Shown here in pieces: positions 46,338 to 58,378 of a stretch of DNA of 64,000 bases (position 1 is its first letter; each line of letters starts with the position of its first letter). This DNA is from Heterocephalus glaber (Eukaryota; Chordata; Mammalia; Rodentia; Bathyergidae), in contig NW_004624732.1 of NCBI RefSeq assembly GCF_000247695.1, positions 20,138,857-20,202,856 of the forward strand. Direction: 5' to 3'. A program made the position numbers and the translations under genes. Below the pieces are notes generated by a model, which was not told the origin of the DNA, did not search any database, and saw only the letters and a program-made list of their open reading frames with translations.

Positions 46338-48384
46338 AAAGGTATAGAGGGAAAAAATGCCACAATGGACTCGCTTGCTTCCTCTTCTCAGTGAAAATGG
46401 TGAGCACAGTGAAAAGTATGTTTAGAAGGGCACCTCTGTCACTTCAAATCCAAGTAGGTACACTGAACACTGAAATCACAAAATACAACATTCCAAGTTT
46501 AGCTTTATCCTTCTAGTGATGCAGGTGTGATCAGTGCTATGTTTTCTATATTCATTCTCGGAGAAACCTGAGACCTAGGAACGGAGAGCACCATATAGAG
46601 AGTCCCATGTCTGGTAGTAACAACCCAAGTGCTTGACTTGCAGCTGGTGATGTTGACTGAGCCCTCCCCGAGCTCTGTTCTTGTCCTTCAGGGTGCTGCT
46701 CACAGGGAGAACTTTGTTGAGAGGAAACCCAGCATCCAGTCTGGCTCCACCAATGCTAAGTACTGAGGTGGCAAGAGCTCATAAAATCCCCGGAGACTGA
46801 TCAACCACATCTGTGTAAGTGGTATGATTTCATCCCTATAGCAACCTCATAGTTCACCAGATATGTTTCTAATGTAAGCATTATTATAATGGATACTTAC
46901 ATATTTTAAGGTAAAATTGTTTCTCTTGGTATTCTGTGTGTGTGTGGTGTGTGCAGTTCAAACCCAAGCCTCGTGCATCCCAGCCCTTGTGCATCTCTGC
47001 CTTGTCTTCTGGCTATTCTTGATATATGAGCTTGAGAACGTTTCATATGTTTCTGATCAGAATTACCACATGGAAAGCATGTCCTGAGGAGATAAGGTTT
47101 CCCAAAGTGTCAAAAACATCACCTGCTAGTTACATATACTACCATATGTATTAGTCTCATAGCAGTCCAACTTGATTTTTGTTTGTTTTACCACCCTTTC
47201 TAGTAACTTGCTGTTATAACAAGAAAGTAATAAACTCTGACATGTGTTTTCACTCACTTTGGTTGGTTAGTATAGAGACATGGAGTGTCAGGGCTGGAGA
47301 ACACTTGGGGGATATCAAATATAACCTCCAGTACCTGAAGAGGAGGACCTGGAGGCCCATAAAATGTAAGGTCACAGAGAGTCAATGGAACAGCCAGGGA
47401 GCAAGAGAGAAGCTCCATCCACCCAGACAGACCAGTAGTTTCCACCCTGAGAAGCTGCTGTCTGCCTATGAGCATCTGGGCTGCAGGCTCACCCAGATGC
47501 AGTTAGTTGTTTTATCAGTTGAAGTTGTAAAGACTAATGGCATGGATACGTCAACTGTATATGAGATTTAGGTTGAAGATTAAACAGGAAGAGAGAACGA
47601 AGCATGGAAAGTGAGAAGTGGATTCTGAGTAGAGAAAACACTGTCTGAATCAGTCCAGTGAGGTCGAGAGGTGGGTGGGGGGAGAACAAGAGCTTGTGGG
47701 AGGTGGGGGTCTATCTGGCAGAGCTCTGCAGACCACAGGAAGGAGTCTGGGTTCTATTTCCAGCATGAGAGGAAAGATCTGATGCCAAAGTATGTGATGT
47801 CGTATTGCAAACACCATTGCTTTTCCTGCAAGCTAGAAGATGAGGTGCAGGTGGATCTGAGAGGAACCAGGAAGCCATGCACTTGTCCACTAGGAGGGAG
47901 ATAGGGGTGGGGTGGCTTATGGCTAGATGCTAGCAGTGGAATTAGAAAAGAGACTAGACCCTTTGAGCATCTGCTGATAATGAATGGGGGAGTGGAGGTG
48001 GTGAGGAGGAAATAAGTACTAGGTTTGGGCCTTAAGAGACTTGGGAGAGGAGGGTACTGTCTACTCAGATGAGGAGGGAAGACATGTATAAATTTGGACA
48101 GCTGTCAGAAGTCAGGAGGAAAACTAGGATTAACTCTGACAAGCTCAGTGGTGCTATTAGGGCTATGGAAATACCACATTTACAAATAACTGAAGTGAAG
48201 TTTAGAAAACAAGCATGCCCACAAGCCAAAAAAGAGGGAAACTCCAAAATTGAACTCTCCTAGGACGTATGGTGGGATGCGCTGCTGATGCATAGGGGAA
48301 CTCGTATTCCTCTCATTCACTGGATAATTTGAAAAAATACTGGCTGGTATCTTGATTGTCTATTGTGTCCAAAACACATCATCA
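46338..48384. other. Intronic stretch without recognised gene
   Basis: 47270-47420 has a faint resemblance to an ancient CR1/L3-like 3' block (gctggagaacacttggggga). The 130-codon frame at 47179-47571 has no protein-like features. Confidence 0.4.
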
Positions 48385-48505
48385 GCCTCACTAAATATTA
48401 CAGGCAAAGAGACCAAAGCTCAGAAACAAAGTACAACTTGCTTGTGATCTCATGGCTAATAAGTGGAAGAGATTAAATGTGAGACTCAGTTTTATGGTTT
48501 CAAAA
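48385..48505 (-). repeat. MIR remnant
   Basis: ttacaggcaaagagaccaaa, gctcagaaacaaagtacaac, tgatctcatggctaataagt and ggaagagattaaatgtgaga. Confidence 0.62.
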
Positions 48506-49229
48506 TTCCTGCCCTTTTCCTGTTGCTACCACTGTGTTATATCTAAGAATTAGAAAACAGTATTCTTCTTCTGCTGGACACACTTTAAGTAAAATAAATG
48601 CACATGGCTTTGCGTAAAGTAATGAGGAAAATGTGAACTTTACCTGGTGCAGGGTCTGCATGTTGGTTAAGCAATCCTTTTTAATTATCTGAATAATTAA
48701 TGATCTGAACAGCCACTTATTTGTGTCCAGGAACATATCTCCTCTTCAATTTATATGGAGTACTTTTATTTTTCCTCAACACATTTGCATCTGTGGCTTC
48801 ATTTGGGGAGATGTTTTCTTTGTGAAATTTACTAATCTGTAATTTTGACTGTATGTCCTCGGTGAGGTACCAAAAGTGAAAAATTAGGGCTTCCAGGGAA
48901 GTGGCATTCATGCCCAGTAAAATACTTTTTTACTGACTTATGTAGTAATCTCTATTTTTAGAGACTTGTGGCAAATTCTTACAAATACATTCTAGCCATC
49001 TTACATTAAGAGAAACAGCCCTCCCTGAGTGGGGAATTTGGAGGTCAGCTATTTTCCAACCTGAGTGACAATTGATGCATCACTAGGCTGGCAAGACACC
49101 AAAGATTCAGATTGTGCATTGGAGAAACTAGAGTTTGACTTCTGATTCATCCCTATATTTTCTTCAGCTAGTTAAGTACAAATGCAAATTTTTGAAGAAG
49201 ATATGGTCATTAGCAAACCTGTCTGTGCG

Positions 49230-49655
49230 TTTGTCCCATTAGTAGATAGAATGGGATTTCCCTTCTCTTAAATGGGGGCCAGCCTGAAGGACTGCCTCCT
49301 AGCAAATACAAAGTAGCACCCGGAGTCATCTAGTTCTCCCTGGCTCATCCTCTCGTTTGGATACCTGTCTCTGAAGCTCAGCAACTATCCTCTGAGAAAG
49401 TCACACAGTCACATGTAAAGTCCATGAGAATGACACAGGTCCCGAACACTTGCCCAAAGGTGGCCCCCAGCCAAAGGCTGCAGCAACTAATGGATCTGAG
49501 TCATGAAGCCCGCTGATGATTGCAACATACCTTCCAAGCCCCAAGTGAGGTGGAGTTGAGTGGTCCAGTCACCCGGGCTACAGATTCCCAAGCAAAGGAA
49601 GTGTTATTGCTTTAAATTATGGAGTTTAATAGCAGTTTTAAGGTAATAACTGATA
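49230..49655 (+). mobile_element. Old MaLR (MLT1-like) LTR, tentative
   Basis: aatgggggccagcctgaagg, atgattgcaacataccttcc and gtgttattgctttaaattat follow the general order of an MLT1-type LTR. Strongly decayed. Confidence 0.4.
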
Positions 49656-49661
49656 ATAGGA

Positions 49662-49775
49662 ATTTCCAGGTGTGGTGGCACTCAAGAGGCTGAGGTAGGA
49701 GGATCTCCATGAATTCCAGGCCAACCTGGGCCATATAGTGAGACTGTGTCTCAAAAAAACACAAAACAAAAAATT
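49662..49775 (+). mobile_element. B1 SINE with internal deletion
   Basis: ttccaggtgtggtggcactc jumps directly to aagaggctgaggtaggagga, missing the 'cctttaatcccagcactt' part. It continues aattccaggccaacctgggc and gagactgtgtctcaaaa. Confidence 0.85.
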
Positions 49776-49919
49776 GATAAGAAGAATGGAAGAGAAACCT
49801 CTCCTTTGGGCACTGAACCTTCCTTGTGTTATTTTCCTTCCCTTTAGGACGTTTTTCTTCATTTCCTACTTATGACTTTAGAATGCAGATGGGAGTTAAA
49901 AGCAGAAGAGTGTTTATAT

Positions 49920-50055
49920 GAAACCAGTCTCTAGCACTTGATGACTGTAAGATTTTAGACCAGTCACCTAACTTCTCAGGGCCTCCATTCTATTAATAAA
50001 AAGAAGTACAACTTTTGTAAGACAACTGAGGTATTACATGAAATAATGTGTTTGT
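49920..50055 (+). repeat. MIR remnant
   Basis: gaccagtcacctaacttctc, agggcctccattctattaat and aactgaggtattacatgaaa. Confidence 0.62.
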
Positions 50056-50711
50056 GATTCAAGGGAGGGAGAAGGTCTTCCATTGTTGAGAGTCAACATC
50101 GTCATGAGTCCTGGTAATGTTCAAAAGTATGCACTGCAGGAAGCATGGATTTCTATGCAGACTTTTGTCCTGGACAAAGTAGAGATAACCTTTTAGCAAA
50201 AATAGGATGCAAGGAAAACTCAGATGTTGTCTGATATTGTTGTTTTCCAGATGTTGTGGCTGGTTTAGGTTTGTGTTTTTGATTGTGGTGTTGCTGTGAC
50301 TAATCTGTATCCTAAGCAGCATGGAATACTGGTGTCATCTTGGTGTCAGCCAAAGACATATGGGTTTGAAATAGAGAGGGGACACTCATAATCCCCTGCT
50401 TAAAATGTTTCAGTGACTTCTGTGGACACTTAGAAAAAAGTCATGGTCCTGAACCTTGCATAATCTCAGGATATCGGTCCTGCAATGTTGTTTTGCTGCC
50501 ACCCATGTTCCTTCGTCTCTCTTCTGCATCCCCATTAGAGTCTTATGCCCCACCTACCTCCTCTCTTACATGCTCCCTTCAAATAATTCTCTGTTGCAGA
50601 CCCCTTCTAGAGGGAGACCTTTCCTCCCCCACTGTGATGCAGCTCCTCGTATCTTTTCCTCTCTAGGGCTTACTGTTTAGAATTTTTATGCCTCATTGCA
50701 TTCATAAATTG

Positions 50712-50754
<43 letters not shown>

Positions 50755-51185
50755 CTGTCCCTGCTTCATTCATGGGAGGGGGACCTCTGTTTTTTCACTA
50801 TTTTACTCTCAATTCCCAGGGAAATTATTGACACCTAATGAATACTCAACAAAGGCTTAGTGCAAAAGAAAATGTAAATTCTGTTCATTAATCTTGCTTG
50901 GTATGAATACCAGGGACAAAGGGTCTTTAGTTTAATAAACTCTAAAGTGCCTTGATGTGCGGTCCCTTTACTACCAAGTAATTAGGCTCTATTTGCATCC
51001 CATTTACTTAGATTTCTAAACTTAATCACTAGTTTTGCAAACTTGAGAAGTTAATATTGCAAACTGGAATGAAGGTTCATATACATAAGAGGATTTGTAG
51101 GTCTATTTGGATTTACGTAAAGGAATGAGCATATATATATTCCATTGCATGATATGTAGGATATAGCATATACTGGTACTGTATA
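50056..51185. other. Intronic stretch without recognised gene; contains a TG microsatellite
   Basis: No exon seen. The TG tract is at 50714-50752. Confidence 0.5.
50714..50752. repeat. (TG)n microsatellite, about 19 units
   Basis: Pure TG dinucleotides. Confidence 0.95.
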
Positions 51186-51189
51186 AGTA

Positions 51190-51520
51190 ATCATAACCAT
51201 TCCTGGTATCCTGGACGGACTGCTTCAAGGATGCTTCACAGATACCAAAACTCCTGGAGACTCAAGTCTCTTATATAAAATGGTATTCTCTTACACACAT
51301 ACTTCCATGTACTTTACATCACTGCTTGATTACTTATAATACATGACACAAAGAAAATGTTATATAAATGGCTGTTGTATTGTTTAGGAAATAATGACAA
51401 GAAAAAATGTCTATATATTTCAGTATGTATACAATTTAAAAAATATTTTTAACCTACAGTTGGTTGAATTTGAGGATACAGAACCTATAAATATGGGTTG
51501 TAACACTCTATACATTATAA
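51190..51520 (+). mobile_element. MER2-like Tigger non-autonomous DNA transposon, copy 2
   Basis: aaccattcctggtatcctgg, tcaagtctcttatataaaat, ggctgttgtattgtttagga and tacagttggttgaatttgag. Confidence 0.75.
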
Positions 51521-52002
51521 ATATTTTTGTAATTGAAAATAATAGAGTTTATATCTATGTATTCTAATGTTCATATTGCATTACTAGTAGTCTCTATGTT
51601 TCCAACTATCAATAATTGAGAGAAAAAAGGAAAATTGAAAATATTAGAAATCTTCAAAGAAATAGGATTTTGTACATTTAAATTCCTCTGAAACACAAGG
51701 AGGTAAAGCAGTTGACTCTGGGTAGAAACCACTTGTATGCCTGCATGGATGAGAGGTTGGGAATGACTTTGAATCCCCATTACTGGTGGGTAAATAGAGG
51801 TTCTGAAGTGACGAAGGGTTCTGCATCCTTAGTTTTCCAGAAGAATTTAAACAATCCTCACAGCAATATTGTTTGCCTGACTGATTTGGTCTGTAAATGG
51901 TTTCTATTCAGAAAAACCAAAGTAAACTCCAGCTCAGGCTGTTTTAGGGCTACTAGATTTCAAAGTAATGGAGTCTGAATCTCCAGTGGCTTCATTTTCT
52001 TA

Positions 52003-52450
52003 GTCAGCTTTCCTACACTACAACTAATACCTGAGATAATCAAATTAAAAAGAGAGAAGGTTTATTTTGGCTCAGTTTTGATCACTTGGCCCTGTGATCT
52101 GAAATAAGAGTGTGTAGAGGAACAAAGCGGCAATGTCATGCCAGAAGATGAAAAATAGTAAAAGGGGAAATGAGGGACCCACTCTCCCCTTCAAAGACAT
52201 GCTCCAGGGACCTGAAGGTCTTCCAGTGGACTCCATCTTTTAAAACTTGCAAACTGTCTCAATATCCCTAATGACGGGGACTAGGCCTTTAACTCATGGG
52301 CTTTGGGGTGTGGCAGTCAAGATTGAAAATACTGGGCTGGAGATTTAGCTCAGTGGTTCAAACACCTGCCTCCAAAGTGGAGGGACCTGAGTTCAACCCC
52401 CCCGTACCAGAAAAAAAAAAAAAGATTGAAACCATAGCATAAGTATTTGA
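52003..52450 (+). repeat. ~400-bp rodent interspersed repeat, copy 4, interrupted by an ID
   Basis: gtcagctttcctacactaca, ctaatacctgagataatcaa, aggtttattttggctcagtt, then aatgacggggactaggcctt and catgggctttggggtgtggc. The ID insertion at 52333-52421 splits its 3' part. Confidence 0.7.
52333..52421 (+). mobile_element. ID SINE, recent subfamily
   Basis: tgggctggagatttagctca, gtggttcaaacacctgcctc and gagttcaacccccccgtacc, then an A tail. The 10-bp duplication aagattgaaa lies at 52319-52328 and 52422-52431. The bases between 52329 and 52332 suggest a slightly imprecise 5' junction. Confidence 0.9.
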
Positions 52451-54375
52451 ATATTGGTCTTTTATCTAAACCTTAAACAGCTCACAGCTTTCACAAACTT
52501 CCCCAACAGACTGTAAATATAAAAAGGAGGCATACACCAGATACTTAAACCACAGTGTGTAAATCCAGTGGGACCATTCTTAGCACCATGGGGAGTAATA
52601 GGAGAGAATTTGGGAATAGGCAGGATGTTCAATGATAGTTCTCTTCAGGGACATTGTCATGAGGTTTCCCCACATGATCACCTTCTTGTACTCCTCTCAA
52701 TCTTGTATTCTTTCCAGAGGGAAGCTGTGGGTCATGCAGCTAACTGACCATGTGATTAAAGCATCACTGAGACTGTGATATCAGCATTTAATTTTCAATC
52801 CTCCCTGTAAACATGTCTAGAGTGGGTCTTGTTGCATCTTATATATTCATAACATGCTGTCTGTAGGAGCAAGAACTCAGGTAAAATCCTTATAGAGATA
52901 CTGGGAAGTGAGAAAAGACTCAGGCTCAACCAGAGGAGCTATTCTCCTTGGGGACAAGGGGCTACCATATCCTCCTGTGTCACAGGAGCTGGTAAGCACT
53001 GGTAGGCTGGTGATACCCTGGCCCTGTCTCAGAAGTTGCACTGTAGCACCAGGGTCTTAGGTCCTGCATAAATATCAGGGTGAGAAGCAGCAGGCAGTTA
53101 AGGAAAATACAAAGGGGCATGGAAATAGTAACACTTTTCTTGTGGACCCCAACAACTAGGAATACTGTTCCTTCTGAGGTTTCTAATAAAAACTTCAGTT
53201 ACAGCGATAGATGATGCATCCCATTGGCAGACACATATCAGTAGCTCTTGGGAAACATATCAGAGGAAACTGTCAGAAAATGACAGAGTCACAGTTCAGT
53301 CATGCACTGAGTGAGAAAGACACACTGGTGAGCCATGCATAACCTCATTCTGCCCGTCTTCTCTCTTTTCCCCTGCTGCTCCTTGATCAAGAGACCCAAA
53401 GCCAAAGCCAGAGCTCAGAGAGAGCAGGTGCTGAGGAAGCTCTTATAGTGACACACAGGGCCCACTGTACAGGGTGGGTGAGCCTTGGAAGCTGCTTCAT
53501 GTAGGCAAGCTCGGTGTAGACCCTTCGAGGTCGCTCAGGAAATTGCCCAATTCAGGCCACCAGACAACTAGACAGATCTAGCTGCTTATCTATTTTCCTA
53601 CACAGTAAGGAAATTTATAAATGTATATTTATCTGGGCTATCTCATTACCTTACAGCATTTGGCCCTTTGATTGTGTGCAAAAACAAAACAAAACAAAAC
53701 ATTATCCTTTGATTTCAGGCAAGTTGGGTGCAAAAGCTAGGTTTGGCCCTCCCCTAGTTGTGTGGCATTAAACAAGCATCTTTCTCTCTCTCTGATTCTG
53801 TTTTTTTTGAAATACTAGATGGAGCTAATAACCCTTATGGCAAGAGCTGATTTTGGATTAGATATAATGCCTATACAGCACCCTAAACATATCTCCAAAC
53901 ATAAGACACTTCTGTTATTCTGTTAGTGGCTATTTTAATATTCCTCTACTTTTCTGTCATCTTTTCTTTTTTATTTCCTCTCTTCATAATCTACTATTTA
54001 TATAGTATGGAGGAGAGTCTGTGATAAGAAGGCACCCTCCACATCCTCTTTTTGTGTATTAAACACCTGTAGCCAAAATTTACAGATATTTTGTAACTTC
54101 TACTAATCCTATGGGATTAGTGGGAAGTAGCCAATAAACTATGGGAATCGGTTGGTCTTACATCTTCTTAAAAAGTTAACAAAGATAACAAAAATTATTT
54201 TTAATTGTCTTTGACCCTCTTTACATTTATCAGCTCTACGAACACTGAAGTAAAATGAGGATATCCATTGCTGGGAAGTGAGCATTTAGTCCCACAGTGT
54301 TTTGCAGAGGATACATTGGTAAAACCTTGATATACTGTAAAAGTCATTGTGGTAAAAGCCTTAAAATATGTACAC
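52451..54375. other. Intronic stretch without recognised gene
   Basis: Nothing recognisable apart from a short (aaaac)n at about 53681-53700. Confidence 0.5.
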
Positions 54376-54427
54376 TTTCTGCCCTGGCAATGACACCTCA
54401 AGGAGTTTATTATGATGATACAATCAG

Positions 54428-54990
54428 TGTTATGGCTTCTGTCTAGATGTTCCCCCAAAGCCTCATGTGCTCAGTGGTGGGGCTTTTTAGAGGTGGCCAG
54501 ATCTAGGTGTGTGATACTTGCATTAAGTGTGTGCAGTTCACTAATTGGTTTATCATGATTTTGAGTGTGGACAATGGGAAGGCCCAACCTGAGTGTGGGT
54601 GGCACCACTGAAAAGTCTTTATCTTGGATGGGATAAAAAGGAAAGGGAGGCTTGCTACTACTTCTTTCTTTCTTTCTTTTTTTTTTTTTGGTACCAGGGA
54701 TCAAACTTGAGTCCTTGCGCTTGCACAGCAGGCAGAGAAATCACTGAGCTAAATCCCCGAGCCCTGCTACTACTTAGGATGCTTGCTGCTTACTACCTCC
54801 TATCTACCCTGCCATGGACTGTTTCTCCTCTGTGATGTCCCTCTGCCATGATACCCTGCCTTAGAGCCAGCCAACTATGAACTGAAACCTCTACAAAATG
54901 TGGAACAAATAAGCTTTTCCTCCTTTAACTTGTGGGTGTCAGGTATTTTGTCTCAGCAACAACAACAACAATAAAAAAGTAACTAAAACA
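54428..54990 (+). mobile_element. Solo LTR, ERVL-MaLR type, carrying an ID insertion
   Basis: It begins tgttatggcttctgtctaga, tgttcccccaaagcctcatg, and ends gtgtcaggtattttgtctca then aagtaactaaaaca, a TG...CA boundary. An agccagccaactatgaactg ... caaataagcttttcctcctt block with the usual poly(A) region is present. No internal retroviral sequence adjoins it. Confidence 0.75.
54664..54764 (-). mobile_element. ID SINE inside the MaLR LTR
   Basis: (TTTC)n/T-run, then ggtaccagggatcaaacttg, gcttgcacagcaggcagaga and taaatccccgagccc. The 11-bp duplication tgctactactt lies at 54653-54663 and 54765-54775. Confidence 0.92.
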
Positions 54991-55205
54991 GTTACCTTCA
55001 TAAAGATCTACATGCAAACATGTTCATACAGCATTATTTGTATTAGTAAAATAATGGAAACAATCTATATGTCCAAATAGCAGATTTGTTAATTTTAGTA
55101 CCACTATATCAGATAATACTCTGTTGTTAATAAAAATGATGGTCTGGGTCATATTTATTTATGTGCATTGATATTTGTACATTTGTGTGTGTTTGCATAT
55201 GTGTC

Positions 55206-55229
55206 TGTGTGTGTGTGTGTGTGTGTGTG
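55206..55229. repeat. (TG)n microsatellite
   Basis: About 12 TG units, preceded by imperfect TG-rich sequence from 55180. Confidence 0.92.
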
Positions 55230-56396
55230 ATAATTATAGATTGCAAAGTAGTGTCTCAGGATGGGAATCTCTTTCTTAAATCTACTCTAGATTTACTTGA
55301 TAGTGCAAAAACTTGTTCAACACTTCCAGACTCCCTGGTGGATAACAGAGAAAGAATGGTGCCCTTGTCCCTTTTGCCCTTGGCCTTTCCCATTGGGAAG
55401 GGAATGCTTAGTGCTAAGGGAGACCAGGGAAACATTGCTGGAAGCACATGCCTTCCATGCTGGCTCTCAGATCCGTGATGCACATTAATTATTCTCTGCA
55501 TTCCTGCTTCCATAAGTGAGCACACCTGCATGGAGGCCCAAATATAGGGTCACTCTGCAATAATGGTGCAGAGCTGGGACCACATCTGTAAGGGGCTGGC
55601 TGATGAGTTCTCTGTCACCCCCTTCACCCCAACCAATGACTGGTTTGGAGGAGTAATTTGAGGAACAAGGGATTCATACTGCATTCTCCAAGCCAACTTC
55701 CCAGTAGAAAGTAGATAGATACTGGGTGTCCATGCCATGGTCTTCCTTCATTTTACTACACTGATTCAGAATCCAAGGGGAACAGGGGGATTAATGAGAA
55801 CCCTCAAGCTCAAACATATGGGTAGTGTGCTCCAGTGATGACTTTGTGAATATACTGTACACTTGAAAAAAATATCTGCAAGGCTTCACATTGAAACGTT
55901 ATATTGGCATCTCCAGGTGGTGAGATTACTAGCCTATATAAATTTTTCAATCCTGTTACTATATAATCATTATCAATATTCTATTTATATAACTAAATAG
56001 CAATAAGATTCCCCTCTGAGCTTATTCCCCATTATGACACAAATTTTGGACCTTCCCTGCTGGGATGGGAGCTGTGAGCAAGGGCACTGGTGTTTGCTGA
56101 ATAACTAACATATACTAAGCATTGTACCAGTAGCCAAGATGTCATTGTTCCTTCAGCTCTCCTGTCAGGCTTATGAGTTCAGGATGTCCATGCACATTTG
56201 TCAGGTAGTGAAAATGAACTGTGGCAATTGAGCAGATGCATCAGTTCACATGAATGGTGGAGAAAGTCAGACCCTCACTCCCAATCGGGCCTCTCTCAAA
56301 TCCATGCCTTTTCCACTCAGGTACACTGGGAATGTAAGACACCGGAGTTAAAGAGGAAAACTGCACATACACAAAGGTAGTGGTGTGGCCACGTAT
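55230..56396. other. Intronic stretch without recognised gene
   Basis: 55860-55990 may be another piece of old LINE 3' sequence. Otherwise nothing. Confidence 0.4.
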
Positions 56397-56803
56397 CTTA
56401 GTTACTTTTCTCTCATTGCTGAGACAAATTATTTGACATTCAAAAGGTTAAAGAGGAAAGGGTTTATTTAGTTCACAGAGGTTTGTAGAGGTTTCAGTTC
56501 ATACTCCACTGGTTTCGAGGCAGGGATGACAAACAGACAATGCAGAGGAGAAACAACATGGCACACACAAAATAGTAAAACCAACAAGGGACCTTAACAG
56601 TGTCTTTCTGCCCCTTTTACCTTATTCAGACTACTTAGAGCAGGTAGCATTTATGCCCTTAATCCTAGTGACTTATGCCCTTAATCCTAGTGCTGTCAGG
56701 CCTAACCCTATCATGAATCAATCACACACTTTAGATTCAACCATCTCTGAAAAAGCATGAAGCTTTGGGGGGACATCTAAACACAAGCCATAACACCAAG
56801 TGA
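56397..56803 (+). repeat. ~400-bp rodent interspersed repeat, copy 5, with a 22-bp tandem duplication
   Basis: ttagttacttttctctcatt, gctgagacaaattatttgac, aagggtttatttagttcaca, ggtttcagttcatactccac and ggacatctaaacacaagcca, ending taacac. The segment ttatgcccttaatcctagtg occurs at 56651-56670 and again at 56673-56692. Confidence 0.72.
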
Positions 56804-58372
56804 TATTATAAGACCACCATTTTAAAGAAAGTCCTATAGTCAGAATGAACACATTCCCATTTTCCTATAGTTCTACCAAATTTAATTGTCATAAAACTAT
56901 AGGCAACACAATTGAATTAGGTAGAGAGGTGTGTGAATAAAGGCACCCTCAAAAAGGAGCTGAGAGTGACAAGAACAGCCTTCACAGTTCAGGGAGAGGG
57001 AAATATGAATAAATACAAACACCTACTCTCCCAGTGTGTCTGAGGATGTTGAGTAAAGGACACCAATAGTGCCTCCGATCTAATCAACCTTGCAAGTGTA
57101 GTTGAGCCTATGGAGAGGACAATATTTGATTTTCACAATGGTGATCCTGAGTCATCAAGAAAATGTTACATTTTACATTTAGAATTCTCTGTTTAGAAAG
57201 GCAAGGAAGCGTGTAATCCATTTGAGAAAGATTTTCATTTCAACTAGCTAAAAATTCTTTGAAAAGGTTTTTGGTGCTTAAAGGGCTAAGCGACAGTTAT
57301 CTGGAAAATTCACTGATGTAGGATAAGATCTTCCCTGAAGATTCTAGACCAGCTAGGCAGCACATTGTTTAGTTAGTTTCTGTCCCATCCCCTGTGCTGA
57401 TGTTTCATTGTCTCTATCTCTCCAGCCTTTCACAATTTCTAAACTCCAAGCACTGTATTCTAAACTTCTTGAGGGTGGAGGTTGCAAAACCCTTTCATGA
57501 ATGCTCAATACACTTGTGGCCTTTTTTTGTTCCATGAAATACATGGTAAATTTTCTTTCACAACATCACAGACTCCTAGGGTGTGAGGAAACTTTGTCCC
57601 ACACCTTCTGACATTTTCTACTCTTTGGAATTTGGTAAGCAGTCCTAGAAGTCTTTTTTTCCCCTCTCTCTCTCCCTCCCTCCCTTCCTCTTCTTTCCCT
57701 TCCTCTCTTCCTTCCCTTCTCTCTCTCTCTCTTCTTTCACACATTTATAGTTAATATCAAACATTTTCTCTAAGAGATCGCCACCATGGGGAAAATAAAT
57801 AAAAAGGATTAGCTTATTTTTTCTAAAATGAAAGTTTGTTATTAAAAAAGTAATTTTTTTTAGTGCCTCTACTCCTCTGGCATCACGAGTACCATCAACA
57901 CAGTTACCCCTGTCCTGGTAGCCTCCTTGCCCAATACTTCTGCCTTATGCATCCTTCGCCCAGACACAATTCATCATCTTGGATGAAGGTGCTGAGATTT
58001 CTTTCTCACATTCTGTTCCCCTCTCAGAAATATCGTCTCCCACCACCACGCTTTCTGTGTCCAACTCACAGGTTCTCCCTCTTCAAGCGCCATTTCTCTC
58101 AAGAAGCTCTTCATTTCCACAACTGTTGCAGGATGGGAGTTGTGTACATTTGCTTTTTGAAGATGAGAACAAACCCTGAGAGGCTCATGGAATGCACTCA
58201 AGTCATTCCCTGGATATGAAAGGCAAGGCTCAGATATAAGTGGGCCTTTCCTGGCCACATTTCTCTCCACTGCATGGTGAACAACCGCAGTTATGGCTCC
58301 CTTCCTGGCAAACACTCCCTGCTTGATGCTCTGGGTTTCAGAGTCTCATCTATCCCACTGCTGCCCCCTTGG
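56804..58372. other. Intronic stretch just downstream of the exon
   Basis: No second exon seen. Contains a CT-rich tract at 57655-57742. Confidence 0.5.
57655..57742. repeat. CT-rich simple sequence
   Basis: Mixed (CT)n, (CCCT)n and (TTCC)n. The Arg/Glu-rich open frame on the minus strand is its translation. Confidence 0.88.
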
Positions 58373-58378
58373 CCTTAC
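58373..58378 (-). promoter_or_regulatory. Splice donor of the CNTNAP exon
   Basis: On the minus strand the exon ends ACACCTG followed by GTAAGG, a strong match to the U1 consensus. It leaves the downstream codon split after its first base. Confidence 0.85.

Larger units (their letters stand above)
54376..55190 (+). mobile_element. Old LINE 3' part (L1M/HAL1-like), split by a MaLR LTR
   Basis: The left piece is 54376-54427 (tgacacctcaaggagtttat). The right piece starts at 54991 and reads aagatctacatgcaaacatg, ttcatacagcattatttgta and ggaaacaatctatatgtcca. This is the standard LINE 3' order across the inserted LTR. Confidence 0.6.
1..58378 (-). other. Intron downstream of the CNTNAP exon (5' part; continues past the window edge)
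   Basis: Nothing between the donor at 58378 and base 1 resembles another Caspr exon (for example the expected next block after LLNTPD). The intron is therefore inferred to be longer than 58 kb. Short exons could be missed by eye. It is filled by the repeats listed separately. Confidence 0.65.

Noticed and set aside
47179..47571. 130-codon frame on +
   Set aside because: Overlaps possible ancient repeat sequence, with no domain and no splice context.
53390..53600. Possible additional exon in a GC-richer patch
   Set aside because: No Caspr motif in any frame and no paired splice sites in register.
57505..57744. Arg/Glu-rich coding frame on the minus strand
   Set aside because: Translation of a CT-rich simple repeat.
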